Of a DNA stretch of 64,000 bases, positions 36,842-45,511 are shown piece by piece. The stretch lies in NCBI GenBank assembly GCA_016716065.1, contig JADJXA010000005.1:310001-374000 (forward strand), given 5' to 3'. This stretch comes from Candidatus Leptovillus gracilis. GTDB taxonomy: Bacteria; Chloroflexota; Anaerolineae; Promineifilales; Promineifilaceae. The position numbers and the translations under genes were made by a program. The notes below the pieces were generated by a model. The model was not told where the DNA came from. It ran no database searches and saw only the letters and a list, made by a program, of their open reading frames with translations. The stretch's first letter is position 1. Each line of letters starts with the position of its first letter.

Positions 36842-37876
36842 GTGACAGAACGGCTTGAATCCAAAATCCGCAATCCGCAATCTGCCATCCGAAAGTGGGC
36901 GGTTGTGCTGCCCTGGGTGGTGGCGGTTGGGTTGTTAGCTCTGGCGCTGCGGACTATTTCGCTGGCCGAGGTTTGGGCGACGTTGCGACGGTTGAGCCTG
37001 GGTGGGTTGGCGGTTCTATCGCTGGTGAATGGGTTGGTGCTGGTGTCGTTAAACGGCCGTTGGTGGATTATTTTGCGCGCCCAGGGCCATACGATTCCGT
37101 TTTTTAAGCTCTTTGGCTATCGTCTGGCGGCGTTTGGCGTCAGCTACTTCACCCCTGGCCCACACTTTGGCGGCGAGCCGGTGCAGGTGGCCCTGGTGGA
37201 ACGGCGGCATGGCGTGCCCCGCGCCACGGCCGTCGCCGCTGTCGCTCTGGACAAATCATTGGAGCTGCTGGTCAATTTCTTTTTCCTGGTAGTGGGCGTG
37301 TTGGTGATTATGCGGCAGCGTTTGTTTGGCGCGATGGTGGATGGGACAACGGCCGTACTACCCATCGTGCTACTGGCCGTTCCTTTCCTCTTTCTGGCGG
37401 CCACCTGGCGCGGCTGGTATCCCGTCACCTGGGGGCTGCGCCAGATGGCCCGCCTGCCCTGGCCCTGGCGCGCCCGCTGGCAGCCCAGAGCCGACCGGCT
37501 GCTGGCCGGGCTGCAAGCCAGCGAAGCGCAGGCGACCCTTTTCTGCCAATCCAGCCCGGCCGCGCTGACGGCCGCGCTGCTGGTTTCGCTGCTGAGCTGG
37601 CTGCTGTTGATTGTGGAATATGGGCTGATGCTGCGCTTCTTGGGGTTGGAGTTAACGGCCGTGCAAACCATCGCCCTGCTCACCGCCGCCCGCATCGCCT
37701 ACCTGCTGCCGCTGCCCGGCGGCCTGGGCACGCTGGAAGCCAGCCAGGTTCTCACCCTGACGCTGCTAGGGCTGGACCCGGCCGCCGGCCTCAGCGCCAG
37801 CCTGCTGATCCGCGCCCGCGATGTGCTGCTGGGTGTATTGGGCCTGTGGTGGGGCGGCCGGCAGTGGAGGAAGTAA
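36842..37876 (+). CDS. Lysylphosphatidylglycerol synthetase-type flippase-like membrane protein (UPF0104)
   Basis: 344 residues and seven to eight helices: AAFGVSYFTPGPHFGGEPVQVALV, then AVALDKSLELLVNFFFLVVG and the C-terminal LLTAARIAYLLPLPGGLGTLEASQVL follow the LPG_synthase_TM family. Such proteins move or bind lipid-linked substrates; they lack the tRNA-dependent domain of MprF, as here. Forms an operon with the phosphatidyltransferase. Confidence 0.85.
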   Translation: MTERLESKIRNPQSAIRKWAVVLPWVVAVGLLALALRTISLAEVWATLRRLSLGGLAVLSLVNGLVLVSLNGRWWIILRAQGHTIPFFKLFGYRLAAFGVSYFTPGPHFGGEPVQVALVERRHGVPRATAVAAVALDKSLELLVNFFFLVVGVLVIMRQRLFGAMVDGTTAVLPIVLLAVPFLFLAATWRGWYPVTWGLRQMARLPWPWRARWQPRADRLLAGLQASEAQATLFCQSSPAALTAALLVSLLSWLLLIVEYGLMLRFLGLELTAVQTIALLTAARIAYLLPLPGGLGTLEASQVLTLTLLGLDPAAGLSASLLIRARDVLLGVLGLWWGGRQWRK

Positions 37877-37962
37877 TTATCAAACCTTCGGCAAGCTCAG
37901 GACCAATCGGCAATTCTAAAATCCAGCCTGCTGCCTGGCGTGTTAGTTGGGGAGGGGCAGGC

Positions 37963-39147
37963 TCATGGTTGACGATAGGCCTGCTCCACCAGGTCTGCCA
38001 GGTGGGGCCAGGCAAAGTGGGCGGCGTAATGGCGACGGCCGTTGGCCGCCAGCCGGTCACGCTCCTGCGGCTGGGTTAACAGGTGGATGAGGTCGGCCGT
38101 CAGACCCGGTATATCGCCAGGGGAGCGCAAGAGGCCGGTTTGGCCGTGCAAAACGTATTCACTCACCTGCCCCACCGCCTCGCCGACAATGGGGATGCCC
38201 AGGGCGACCATATCGGCCAGTTTGACGGGGCATTTGGCCCGGTTGAGCAGCGTATCTTCCATGAGGTAAATGCCCACGTCGGCGCGGCGCAGCAGGGCGG
38301 GCAGCGCCGCTTCATCTATCCAGCCCACATCTTCCACTGCGTCTAACAAATCGGCGGCGGCCAACTGCTGGCGGAATTGGGCGGCGTCGGCCTGGTAGAG
38401 GCCGGCGCCGACGGCAAGGATGTGGAGCTGGGGTACGGCCGTTTTCACCCCGCGCAAAATAGCCACCAACCGCTCCGTCTCAAACTCAAACAATCGGCTG
38501 TACAGCAACAGTTGGGGCTCTTCTTTAAGATGGTAAACGGGTCCAGGTTCCCCGTTCACCCTTAACTCTCCCCTCTCCCCTCTCCCCTGTTCCCCAATTC
38601 CAGCCCCATTGGGCACATACACCACCCGCTCCGGCGGCGCGCCATGTCCCCAGGCCAACGTTTGCAGGGCGCGGCTGGCGACGGTGAGGGCGTGGCAGTG
38701 CGTGAGACCCCACCGTTCCTGCCGGGCGAAGAGCTGTTTTTGCGCCCTGGAGTAGGGGGCCAGGTCATTCCAGCCGCCCCAACCTTCCCAATCGTCGCTG
38801 TCTACCACCAGGCGCACCTGGCGGCGGTGGAACTGCCACAGCCACCAGGCGACCAGACCGCTGTACGCTTTGGGCTTGAAGCAGTGAACCACGTCCGGCT
38901 GCCAGGCCAACACCTCGCGCGTCAGGCGGTGGGTGATACCTGGCGTTCCACCGGACAGGGGCACGTTACGGATAAAGACGCCATCTTCTTGCCAGGTTTT
39001 ATCGGCTTCGGCGGGGGTATGCCAGGGGGGCATAAAAATTTGCACAACATGGCCGCGGGCGGCTAACGGCCGTGCCAACCCCAGCGCCCGGCTGCGCATT
39101 GTCTTGTTGGGATGAAAGCCAAACGGCCCGACCATGGCAATTCGCAT
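37963..39147 (-). CDS. Glycosyltransferase, GT4-like
   Basis: 394 residues from the ATG at 39147 (or 39156). N-terminal Rossmann domain begins RIAMVGPFGFHPNKTMRSRALGLARPLAARGHVV; the acceptor side has VVHCFKPKAYSG; the donor domain has VYVPNGAG, LLLYSRLFEFE, VGWIDEAALPALLRRADVGIYLM and PVKLADMVALGIPIVGEAVG with the E-x7-E-like region. Likely assembles a glycolipid or surface glycan. A segment near residue 235 (GEQGRGERGELRVNGEPG) is encoded by CTCTCCC repeats, a repeat insertion within the coding region. Confidence 0.85.
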   Translation of the reverse strand: MRIAMVGPFGFHPNKTMRSRALGLARPLAARGHVVQIFMPPWHTPAEADKTWQEDGVFIRNVPLSGGTPGITHRLTREVLAWQPDVVHCFKPKAYSGLVAWWLWQFHRRQVRLVVDSDDWEGWGGWNDLAPYSRAQKQLFARQERWGLTHCHALTVASRALQTLAWGHGAPPERVVYVPNGAGIGEQGRGERGELRVNGEPGPVYHLKEEPQLLLYSRLFEFETERLVAILRGVKTAVPQLHILAVGAGLYQADAAQFRQQLAAADLLDAVEDVGWIDEAALPALLRRADVGIYLMEDTLLNRAKCPVKLADMVALGIPIVGEAVGQVSEYVLHGQTGLLRSPGDIPGLTADLIHLLTQPQERDRLAANGRRHYAAHFAWPHLADLVEQAYRQP

Positions 39148-39159
39148 GTGTGTCATTCA

Positions 39160-39221
39160 TATTTCACTGTCCAGTGCGCCTTTACCAGCCTACACACTGA
39201 ACACTGAACACTGAACACCAA
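39160..39221. repeat. ACTGAAC heptamer array
   Basis: ACACTGAACACTGAACACTGAAC-type 7-bp units with a shorter inverted partner (CACTGTCCAGTG) on the left, between two minus-strand genes. Confidence 0.65.
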
Positions 39222-39223
39222 CC

Positions 39224-39967
39224 CTACGCCGGCGTCTCGCCGGACAGACCGGGGTAATTCTGGAAATCGGTGGGGGGAACGGCCGTGCTGTCAGCCCGTT
39301 CGGCCAATAAAAGATGCAGTTGGGGATGGTCGGCATACACGCCGCGATACTGTGGCGGCAGCATGGCGGCAATCTGGCACATCACTGCGTCGGTTTGCCG
39401 GCGCAAAAACAGATCGCGTTCCTTGCTGCGCGGCATGGGCGGCAGGCTGCATGGTTCACCAATGCGCACATGAATCGTCAACCGCTGCAGCCGCTTCAGT
39501 TTGTTAATGACCATACGGTCTTCCGTGCCCCACACGGCGATGGGAATGACCGGCGCGCCGGTTTTGGCGGCCAGGAAAGCCACGCCTTCTTTGCCTTCCT
39601 GAAGCGTTTCTGTCTTGCTGCGCGTGCCCTCCGGGGCCATCGCCAAAATTTGGCCTTGTTTTATCCGTTTGATCACTTCGCGCAAGGTGTCGTAATCGGC
39701 TTCGTAGCGGTTGAGCCACAGGGCGTCCAACTGCTTCATCACCCAGCGCCAGAAGAAAGATTCTTGATACTTTTCGGCGACCATCAGGACAAAGTCCTCC
39801 CGGTTGGAGATGATCACAGCCAGCGCCGCGTCGAGTCGGCCTAGATGATTAGAGGCAACGATGACGCCGCCGGTTGACGGAATGTGTTCAAGCCCTTGCA
39901 CGTCAATCTCGGCGATGACGCGCAAGATAGGGCGAGTGACTAACCGCATAAAGCGAATAAACTTCAT
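39224..39967 (-). CDS. plsC: 1-acyl-sn-glycerol-3-phosphate acyltransferase (PlsC family)
   Basis: 247 residues with the acyltransferase signature H-x4-D in ASNHLGRLDAA, the FVDR-like block and the EGTRSKTETLQEGKEGVAFLA block, and the terminal VIPIAVWG strand. Acylates lysophosphatidic acid in phospholipid synthesis. The last residues LSGETPA are encoded by the GGCGTCTCGCC repeat word. Confidence 0.88.
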   Translation of the reverse strand: MKFIRFMRLVTRPILRVIAEIDVQGLEHIPSTGGVIVASNHLGRLDAALAVIISNREDFVLMVAEKYQESFFWRWVMKQLDALWLNRYEADYDTLREVIKRIKQGQILAMAPEGTRSKTETLQEGKEGVAFLAAKTGAPVIPIAVWGTEDRMVINKLKRLQRLTIHVRIGEPCSLPPMPRSKERDLFLRRQTDAVMCQIAAMLPPQYRGVYADHPQLHLLLAERADSTAVPPTDFQNYPGLSGETPA

Positions 39968-40069
39968 AAGGTTTCCTATTAGGTTATGGCGTCAGCAGTG
40001 GTGCAGGGATGGTTGTTGCGCCAAAAGTCGGCGTCATTTTCGCCAAACTTCAGCAGTTAAGGCTTTTTT

Positions 40070-40276
40070 GGCATGGTTCATCGGGCGAAACATCTTCTTT
40101 ACAAATTTACGCGGCATTGTCATGCTGAGCGGAGTCTTCGGAGCGAAGCATCCCGCTAACGCCAGAGGAACGGGATGCTTCGGAGGATGCTTCGGCTTCG
40201 CTCAGCACAGGCTCTCAGCATGACACGCTTTTTTGCTAAATTTGTAAAGCACAAATCAACTGAAATGAACCATGCC
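40070..40276. mobile_element. MITE-like element with GGCATGGTTCAT terminal inverted repeats, copy A
   Basis: 207 bp. Ends GGCATGGTTCAT (40070-40081) and ATGAACCATGCC (40265-40276) are exact inverses; inside follow TTTACAAATTTA and its inverse TAAATTTGTAAA and the palindromic GTCATGCTGAG core (40119-40224). No ORF. Same ends and architecture at 44147-44390. Confidence 0.8.
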
Positions 40277-40376
40277 GCATTTTCGGAATTAAATAAGCCT
40301 TCAATCCGAAAATGCCTCAAGCGAATTCCGAAATACATCGAATTTTCACTCGATTGTTTTTCGGAATTCGCCTAAG
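40277..40376. repeat. 100-bp double-hairpin repeat, copy 2
   Basis: About 90% identical to 5158-5257. It directly abuts the MITE-like element, so the MITE seems to have inserted at its left end. The stop codon of the HAD gene overlaps its right end. Confidence 0.8.
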
Positions 40377-41118
40377 ACCAATTGGCGAGTACGGCCGTTA
40401 GCTCCATCAAGTTCTGAATCGTCGCATCGGGGGTCAGCCCGGCTGGCAGGTGGAAGCGCTGGCTGGCACGGATAAGGACGGCGCGCATCCCGGCGGCGTG
40501 CGCCCCCACAATGTCATGCTCCGGCGCATCACCGATGAAGACGGCGTTGGCCGGGTCCACGCCCAATTCGCCCAATACGTGCCAGTAGGGGGTTGGCTGT
40601 GGTTTCCATTTGCCGGCGTCAGCGGAAAAGAGCATGGCGTCGAAGTAGCCGTCCAGCCCAAAACGGCGCAAATCTTGGATATGGGCCGCGCCGCTAAACA
40701 TGGTGTTGGACAACAGCCCAACCTTGTAACCGGCGGCTTTCAGGTGGGCCAGGATGTCTTGCGCGCCGGGCAGGGCGTGGGCCTGGGAACAAAGCGCGGT
40801 CTGGTACAGTTCCGCCGCTTCGGCCAGCCAAGCCGGTTGGATACCATTGGCGCCGCAGCAGGTGTGCAGAATATCGGCCAGAAAATCTACCAGGCGCAGG
40901 TTTTGGCCGCCGGATACGGCCGTTTCCCATTTCCCCGGCAAAATCGCAAAGCCAGTGTCCCGGAAAGCAGCAAACTCCGGCAGTTGGTCGCCCTGCTGCC
41001 GCAAATGGTCATAGGCCGCCTGCAAACCGGGCGTTTCCAACATCGGCCAGGCATCGTAAGGCCCGGTATACTCAATCAACGTCCCACCCAGGTCGAAGAT
41101 GACAGCTTTTATGGTCAA
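40372..41118 (-). CDS. HAD-superfamily hydrolase
   Basis: 248 residues. Motif I reads FDLGGTLIEY, in which the second Asp of DxD is Gly; this occurs in some HAD subgroups but would weaken phosphatase activity. Motif II is LLSNTMFSG, motif III K in AGKWKPQPTPYW, motif IV FIGDAPEHDIVGAHAAGM. A phosphatase-like role on a small molecule is likely; substrate unknown. Confidence 0.82.
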   Translation of the reverse strand: MTIKAVIFDLGGTLIEYTGPYDAWPMLETPGLQAAYDHLRQQGDQLPEFAAFRDTGFAILPGKWETAVSGGQNLRLVDFLADILHTCCGANGIQPAWLAEAAELYQTALCSQAHALPGAQDILAHLKAAGYKVGLLSNTMFSGAAHIQDLRRFGLDGYFDAMLFSADAGKWKPQPTPYWHVLGELGVDPANAVFIGDAPEHDIVGAHAAGMRAVLIRASQRFHLPAGLTPDATIQNLMELTAVLANWS

Positions 41119-41120
41119 GA

Positions 41121-41194
41121 GTTTACTCCGTGTTCCGTGTTGCGTGTTCTGTAAACCTCAACTGAATACTGAACACTGAACACTGAATACAGGC
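41121..41194. repeat. Inverted heptamer repeat (TTCCGTG and CTGAACA units)
   Basis: TCCGTGTTCCGTGTTGCGTG on the left and ACTGAATACTGAACACTGAA on the right, between the MutS2 and HAD genes. Confidence 0.65.
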
Positions 41195-41196
41195 TT

Positions 41197-43623
41197 CTAA
41201 TTGTATTCCACCAACTTGGCCACCGTAACACCGGGGCCGCCTTCGCCGTCTTTGCCCTCTTCCCAGGAGGCGACGTGGGTGTTGCTTTTCAGGGCTTCGC
41301 GCACCCCTTCGCGCATCCGACCGGTGCCCTTGCCGTGAATGATGCGCACCCAGGGCATCCGGGAGAGGAAGGCCGTGTCCAGAAAACGTTCCAATTCGGC
41401 CAACCCTTCTTCCACGCGCTTGCCGCGCAAGTCCAGTTCAAAGCCGGTGACGGCGGCGACGGTGGCGGTATAGCCGGTTGTCTCTTCTTCTTCCATCGGT
41501 CGCCCTTTAAACTCCAGGTCTTCAAACCGGGCGCGCATTTGCAGGCGGCCCATCGCCACCAGCGCCTCGTGGCTGCTAATGGCAACCACTTCCGCTTTGC
41601 GGTCCAGCGATTTTACCAGCACGGTATCGCCCACTTGCAGCTTGCGGCGGATTTGTTTGGTGGGTGGTTTGGGCGGCAGGGTAACGGCCGTAATCGGCTT
41701 CAATTCCGTCTCTTCCACCGCCGCCACTTCCTGACTGACCTTCTTGAGCTGATTCAGCGACACCGCGTCCCGAATCTGGCGGCGGGCGCGGGTCAATTCC
41801 GTCTGCACCGCCTCGATTTCTGCCCGCGCCTGCGCCTGCGCCTCGGCCAAAATCTGACGGCGCTCTTCTTCGATATGCGCCAGCCGCGCCGCCAGCTCAT
41901 CCCGCTGGGCATCCGCTTCGCGCAGCGCCAGCCGCGTGCCCGCCTGCTCCGCTTCCATTTTTTCGCGCAAATCGTAAATGGTGTCCAGCAGCGTCTCCGC
42001 CTTGTGGCTGCCCGCGCCCAGCAGGCGCAGGGCGTCTTCCAAGATGGTCTCATCCAGCCCCAGGCGACGGGCGATGGCAATGGCGTTGGAGCGGCCAGGC
42101 AAGCCGATGGTCATCTCATAGGTCGGCGAGAGCGTTTCAATGTCGAACAGCAGCGAGGCGTTGGTCGCCCCTGGCGTTTGCCCGGCGTACAGCTTCAGCT
42201 CCGGGTAATGGGTGGCGATGAAGGTCGTCGTCCCTTTGTCGCGTAGGAAGTTGACGATGGCCTGGGCCAGGGCGGCGCCTTCGGCCGGGTCTGTGCCGGA
42301 ACCCAATTCATCAAACAACACCAGGCAGCGATCATCCACCTGCTGCAAGATGCGGCTGATGTTGTTGACATGCGCCGAGAAGGTAGACAGGCTTTGCTCG
42401 ATGGACTGCTCGTCGCCGATGTCGGCGAACACGTTGTCGAAAATGGTCAGGCGGGCTTCGGTAGCCGGCAGGTGCAGGCCAGATTGGGCCATGAGGACCA
42501 TCAGGCCGGTGGTTTTCAGGCTGACGGTTTTGCCGCCGGTGTTGGGACCGGTGATGAGGACGATGAAAATGTCATCCGCCAGCGTCAGGTCGGTGGGCAC
42601 GACGCTGGCCGGGTCTAGCAGCGGATGGCGCGCCCCTTTGATCCAGATGGCCGAGCCGGGGTGGGGATTGGGCGGCGGCGGCGTCCATTTTTCACGTTCG
42701 TTGGCGTGTTTGGGCGGGCGAGGAGCCGCAAAGACGCGCCAATCCACAAAATCCGGGGCAACGCCGTTGATCATAGAGGCGTAGCGGGCGCGGGCAAAGA
42801 TGAGGTCCAACTCGGCCAGGCGGGCGACGACGCGCTTGATGCTGTCGCCTTGTTCGGCCACCTGCCGCGATAGTTCGGCCAGGATGCGCTGGACTTCATT
42901 TTGTTCGGCGATTTGCAGGCCGCGATATTCGTTGTTCAGTTCTACCGTCGCCAGCGGTTCGATCCATAACGTTGCGCCGCTGCCGCTTTGGTCGTGGACG
43001 ATGCCTTTGATGCGCCCTTTGGCGTCGGCGCGCAGGGGGACTACGTAACGGCCGCTGCGCATGGAGACCAACGGGTCTTGCAGGTATTGGTTTTGGCTGC
43101 TTTGCAGGATGCGCTGCAATTTATCCTGGATACGGCCGTGTACCACCCGTAATTCCTGCCGCAGTTTCGCCAGCTTAGGACTGGCGCTGTCCAGCACTTC
43201 GCCGCGCTCGTCCAACGTCTGGCTGATGGCCGAGACCAGGCCGGGGCATTCTTCGATTAACTCGCCAATTTCCGCCAGGCGGGGGAATTTTTCTTCGGCT
43301 TTCAGCAGGTTGCGGCGCAGGTCGCGGCCGGCCGCCAGGGTACTGCGGATGGCCAGCAGGTCTTCGGCCAGCAGGGTGAAGCCGCGTTCGGCGTTGTCTA
43401 CCGAGCGGCGCACATCGCGCGCGCCGCCGATGGTGACGCTGGTGTGGCTGTCTAGCAGGCGCACGGCTTCGCTGGTTTCCGTCTGCCATTGGCGGGCTTC
43501 CAGGATGTCGGTGGTGGGCGTGAGGCTGCGGGCCAGCTCTTCACCGCCGCTGAAGCTGGTGTAACCGGCCAGAATATGCCGCACTTTATCAAATTCCAGG
43601 GTGAACAGACTCTTGGTATCCAT
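41197..43623 (-). CDS. mutS2: MutS2 (Smr-domain DNA/ribosome-associated ATPase)
   Basis: 808 residues, a normal length. Order: N-terminal helical lever, Walker A LITGPNTGGKTVSLKTTGL, Walker B-like CLVLFDELGSGTDPAEGAAL, coiled-coil region rich in Glu/Arg (EAEQAGTRLALREADAQRD...), and a C-terminal Smr domain (ELDLRGKRVEEGLAELERFL ... WVRIIHGKGTGRMREGVR). MutS2 binds branched DNA or collided ribosomes. Start ATG 43623 fits the family. Confidence 0.95.
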   Translation of the reverse strand: MDTKSLFTLEFDKVRHILAGYTSFSGGEELARSLTPTTDILEARQWQTETSEAVRLLDSHTSVTIGGARDVRRSVDNAERGFTLLAEDLLAIRSTLAAGRDLRRNLLKAEEKFPRLAEIGELIEECPGLVSAISQTLDERGEVLDSASPKLAKLRQELRVVHGRIQDKLQRILQSSQNQYLQDPLVSMRSGRYVVPLRADAKGRIKGIVHDQSGSGATLWIEPLATVELNNEYRGLQIAEQNEVQRILAELSRQVAEQGDSIKRVVARLAELDLIFARARYASMINGVAPDFVDWRVFAAPRPPKHANEREKWTPPPPNPHPGSAIWIKGARHPLLDPASVVPTDLTLADDIFIVLITGPNTGGKTVSLKTTGLMVLMAQSGLHLPATEARLTIFDNVFADIGDEQSIEQSLSTFSAHVNNISRILQQVDDRCLVLFDELGSGTDPAEGAALAQAIVNFLRDKGTTTFIATHYPELKLYAGQTPGATNASLLFDIETLSPTYEMTIGLPGRSNAIAIARRLGLDETILEDALRLLGAGSHKAETLLDTIYDLREKMEAEQAGTRLALREADAQRDELAARLAHIEEERRQILAEAQAQARAEIEAVQTELTRARRQIRDAVSLNQLKKVSQEVAAVEETELKPITAVTLPPKPPTKQIRRKLQVGDTVLVKSLDRKAEVVAISSHEALVAMGRLQMRARFEDLEFKGRPMEEEETTGYTATVAAVTGFELDLRGKRVEEGLAELERFLDTAFLSRMPWVRIIHGKGTGRMREGVREALKSNTHVASWEEGKDGEGGPGVTVAKLVEYN

Positions 43624-43709
43624 GCGGGCTAGTATAACTGAAATTCGCTGCCTATAATAAAAGCTGGACGGTGGATAAAGTGGCCTGTGGAGATAGAGAG
43701 GAGCGTGTG

Positions 43710-44090
43710 ATGATGACGCAGCCGATAAATTTTTATGAGCAGGTGTATGCAGTGGTGCGGCGTGTGCCGCGGGGGAAGGTGACGAGTTACGGCCGTATCG
43801 CCAACATACTCGGCCATCCCCATGCGGCGCGGGCTGTCGGTTACGCCCTCAACGCCCTGAAAGACAAAGATGCTCCAGCTTATCAGGATGTGCCCTGGCA
43901 GCGGGTGGTCAACAGCCAGGGACGCATCAGCATTGTTAACCGGGAGTACGGGGCCAACGTGCAAGCCGATCTCTTGCGCGCCGAGGGCGTCGTCGTCAGC
44001 GAAGAGTTAAAAATTGACCTGCGGGTGTATTTATGGGAAGGGCTGAATCTGGCCGAGATTGATGAAATCTTGGCGAGCAAATCAGGCTGA
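43710..44090 (+). CDS. Alkyltransferase-like protein (ATL), active-site cysteine replaced
   Basis: 126 residues beginning at ATG 43710 (GAGGAG upstream); upstream frame to 43671 has no signal. It has only the MGMT C-terminal domain: VPRGKVTSYGRIANILGHPHAARAVGYALN, then PWQRVVNSQGRI where MGMT has PCHRV. ATL proteins bind alkylated guanine and recruit nucleotide excision repair. The tryptophan at the Cys position is the diagnostic change. Confidence 0.9.
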   Translation: MMTQPINFYEQVYAVVRRVPRGKVTSYGRIANILGHPHAARAVGYALNALKDKDAPAYQDVPWQRVVNSQGRISIVNREYGANVQADLLRAEGVVVSEELKIDLRVYLWEGLNLAEIDEILASKSG

Positions 44091-44146
44091 AGGGGAATAT
44101 ATGACAAAGGGACAAAGTAACGAAGGCACAAAGGAATCAGAAAATC

Positions 44147-44390
44147 GGCATGGTTCATTTCAGGCGATATGTGGTTTACAAATTTAGGGCAAAGACATGT
44201 CATGCTGAGAGCCTGTGCTGAGCCTGCCGAAGCATCCTCCGAAGCATCCCGTTCCTCTGGCGGTAGCGGGATGCTTCCCCGTTCGACGTTGCTCAGGGCC
44301 GAAGACTCCGCTCAGACCTTGTCCTGAGCAACGCCGAAGGAATGACAATGTCGCGTAAGTTTGTAAAGAAGATGCTCAATGAACCATGCC
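44147..44390. mobile_element. MITE-like element with GGCATGGTTCAT terminal inverted repeats, copy B
   Basis: 244 bp. Ends GGCATGGTTCAT (44147-44158) and ATGAACCATGCC (44379-44390); inner TTTACAAATTTA and TAAGTTTGTAAA; core hairpin 44199-44346 beginning GTCATGCTGAG and ending GGAATGAC. It fills the gap between the ATL and MutY genes. Confidence 0.8.
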
Positions 44391-44399
44391 AAAAATCTC

Positions 44400-45494
44400 T
44401 TACCCAAACGATTCTCTGAGACGGGCGATGATTTTGCGGTCGGTGACAGCGAAGGCGTAGCGGTCCAGGTCGGCCAGGGTGACCCAGGCGTGGTCGGCGA
44501 CGCCAATGTGTTGGGGATGGCCGCCAATGTGGCTGGCGTGGTAAGCGTGGAGGGTAATGCGGAAGTGGGTGTAGGCATGTTGGATGCTGGTCAGGTGGTC
44601 GCCGACGCGAATTTGCAGGGCCAGTTCTTCTTCTATTTCCCGTTCCAGGGCAGCGGGCAGCGATTCGCCGGCTTCCTGTTTGCCACCGGGAAATTCCCAC
44701 AAGCCACCGAGCAGGCCGTTTAACGGCCGTTGGGCAATCAAAAACCGCTCATCCAGCCCCGGGCCATTTTGCCAGATAATCGCGGCGACTACATCGTAAT
44801 GGGGGGTGCGCTGGCGTGGTGGTTTCACCGGTCTTTCAAGCTGTGTGCCACGCTGCCGCGCCAGGCAGTGGGCAGTCAGTGGGCACAGCAGGCAGAGCGG
44901 CTTTTGCGGCAGGCAGATCGTCTGGCCCAACTCCATGAGCGCCTGGTTGTAATCGCCGGGACGATCCGACGGCACGAGGTCGGCGGCAAGCTGCCAGAGG
45001 TGGTTTTTGGTTGCCGTTTGTGTCACATCGTTGGGCAGGTCGGTGAGACGGCTGAGGACGCGGATGACATTGCCATCCAGCACAGGGACCGGCTCGCCAT
45101 AGGCGATAGAGGCGATGGCTCCGGCGGTGTAACGGCCGATGCCTTTGAGCGTTTGTAATTGGGCGGCGGTGGGGGGGAAACGGCCGTGCCACTCCGTCAC
45201 CACCGTTTGGGCGGTGGCGTGCATATTGCGCGCCCGGCTGTAATAGCCCAGCCCCTCCCACACTTTCAGCACGTCATCCAGGGGCGCGGTGGCCAGGTCT
45301 TGCACGGTGGGGAAACGAGCCAGCCAACGCTGGTAATAAGGCAGCACAGCAGCGATTTGCGTCTGCTGAAGCATAATCTCGGCCACCCAGATGCGGTAAG
45401 GGTCGCGCGCGCCGCGCCAGGGCCAATCGGCGTGCCCGGCATCCCACCAGTCGAGGAGGAGGGTAGGAGGGGGAGGGAGGGTGTGGTTCGTCAT
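44400..45494 (-). CDS. mutY: A/G-specific adenine glycosylase MutY
   Basis: 364 residues. HhH motif and catalytic region LKGIGRYTAGAIASIAYGEPVPVLDGNVIRVLSR (Asp in VLDGN), catalytic Glu in EIMLQQTQ, 4Fe-4S cysteines in CLPQKPLCLLCPLTAHC (C-x6-C-x2-C-x5-C), and a C-terminal Nudix-like domain with GGLWEFPGGKQEAGES and REIEEEL. It removes adenine opposite 8-oxoguanine. Starts just after the MBL gene. Confidence 0.95.
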   Translation of the reverse strand: MTNHTLPPPPTLLLDWWDAGHADWPWRGARDPYRIWVAEIMLQQTQIAAVLPYYQRWLARFPTVQDLATAPLDDVLKVWEGLGYYSRARNMHATAQTVVTEWHGRFPPTAAQLQTLKGIGRYTAGAIASIAYGEPVPVLDGNVIRVLSRLTDLPNDVTQTATKNHLWQLAADLVPSDRPGDYNQALMELGQTICLPQKPLCLLCPLTAHCLARQRGTQLERPVKPPRQRTPHYDVVAAIIWQNGPGLDERFLIAQRPLNGLLGGLWEFPGGKQEAGESLPAALEREIEEELALQIRVGDHLTSIQHAYTHFRITLHAYHASHIGGHPQHIGVADHAWVTLADLDRYAFAVTDRKIIARLRESFG

Positions 45495-45511
45495 TTGTGG
45501 TCCGCTGCGTG

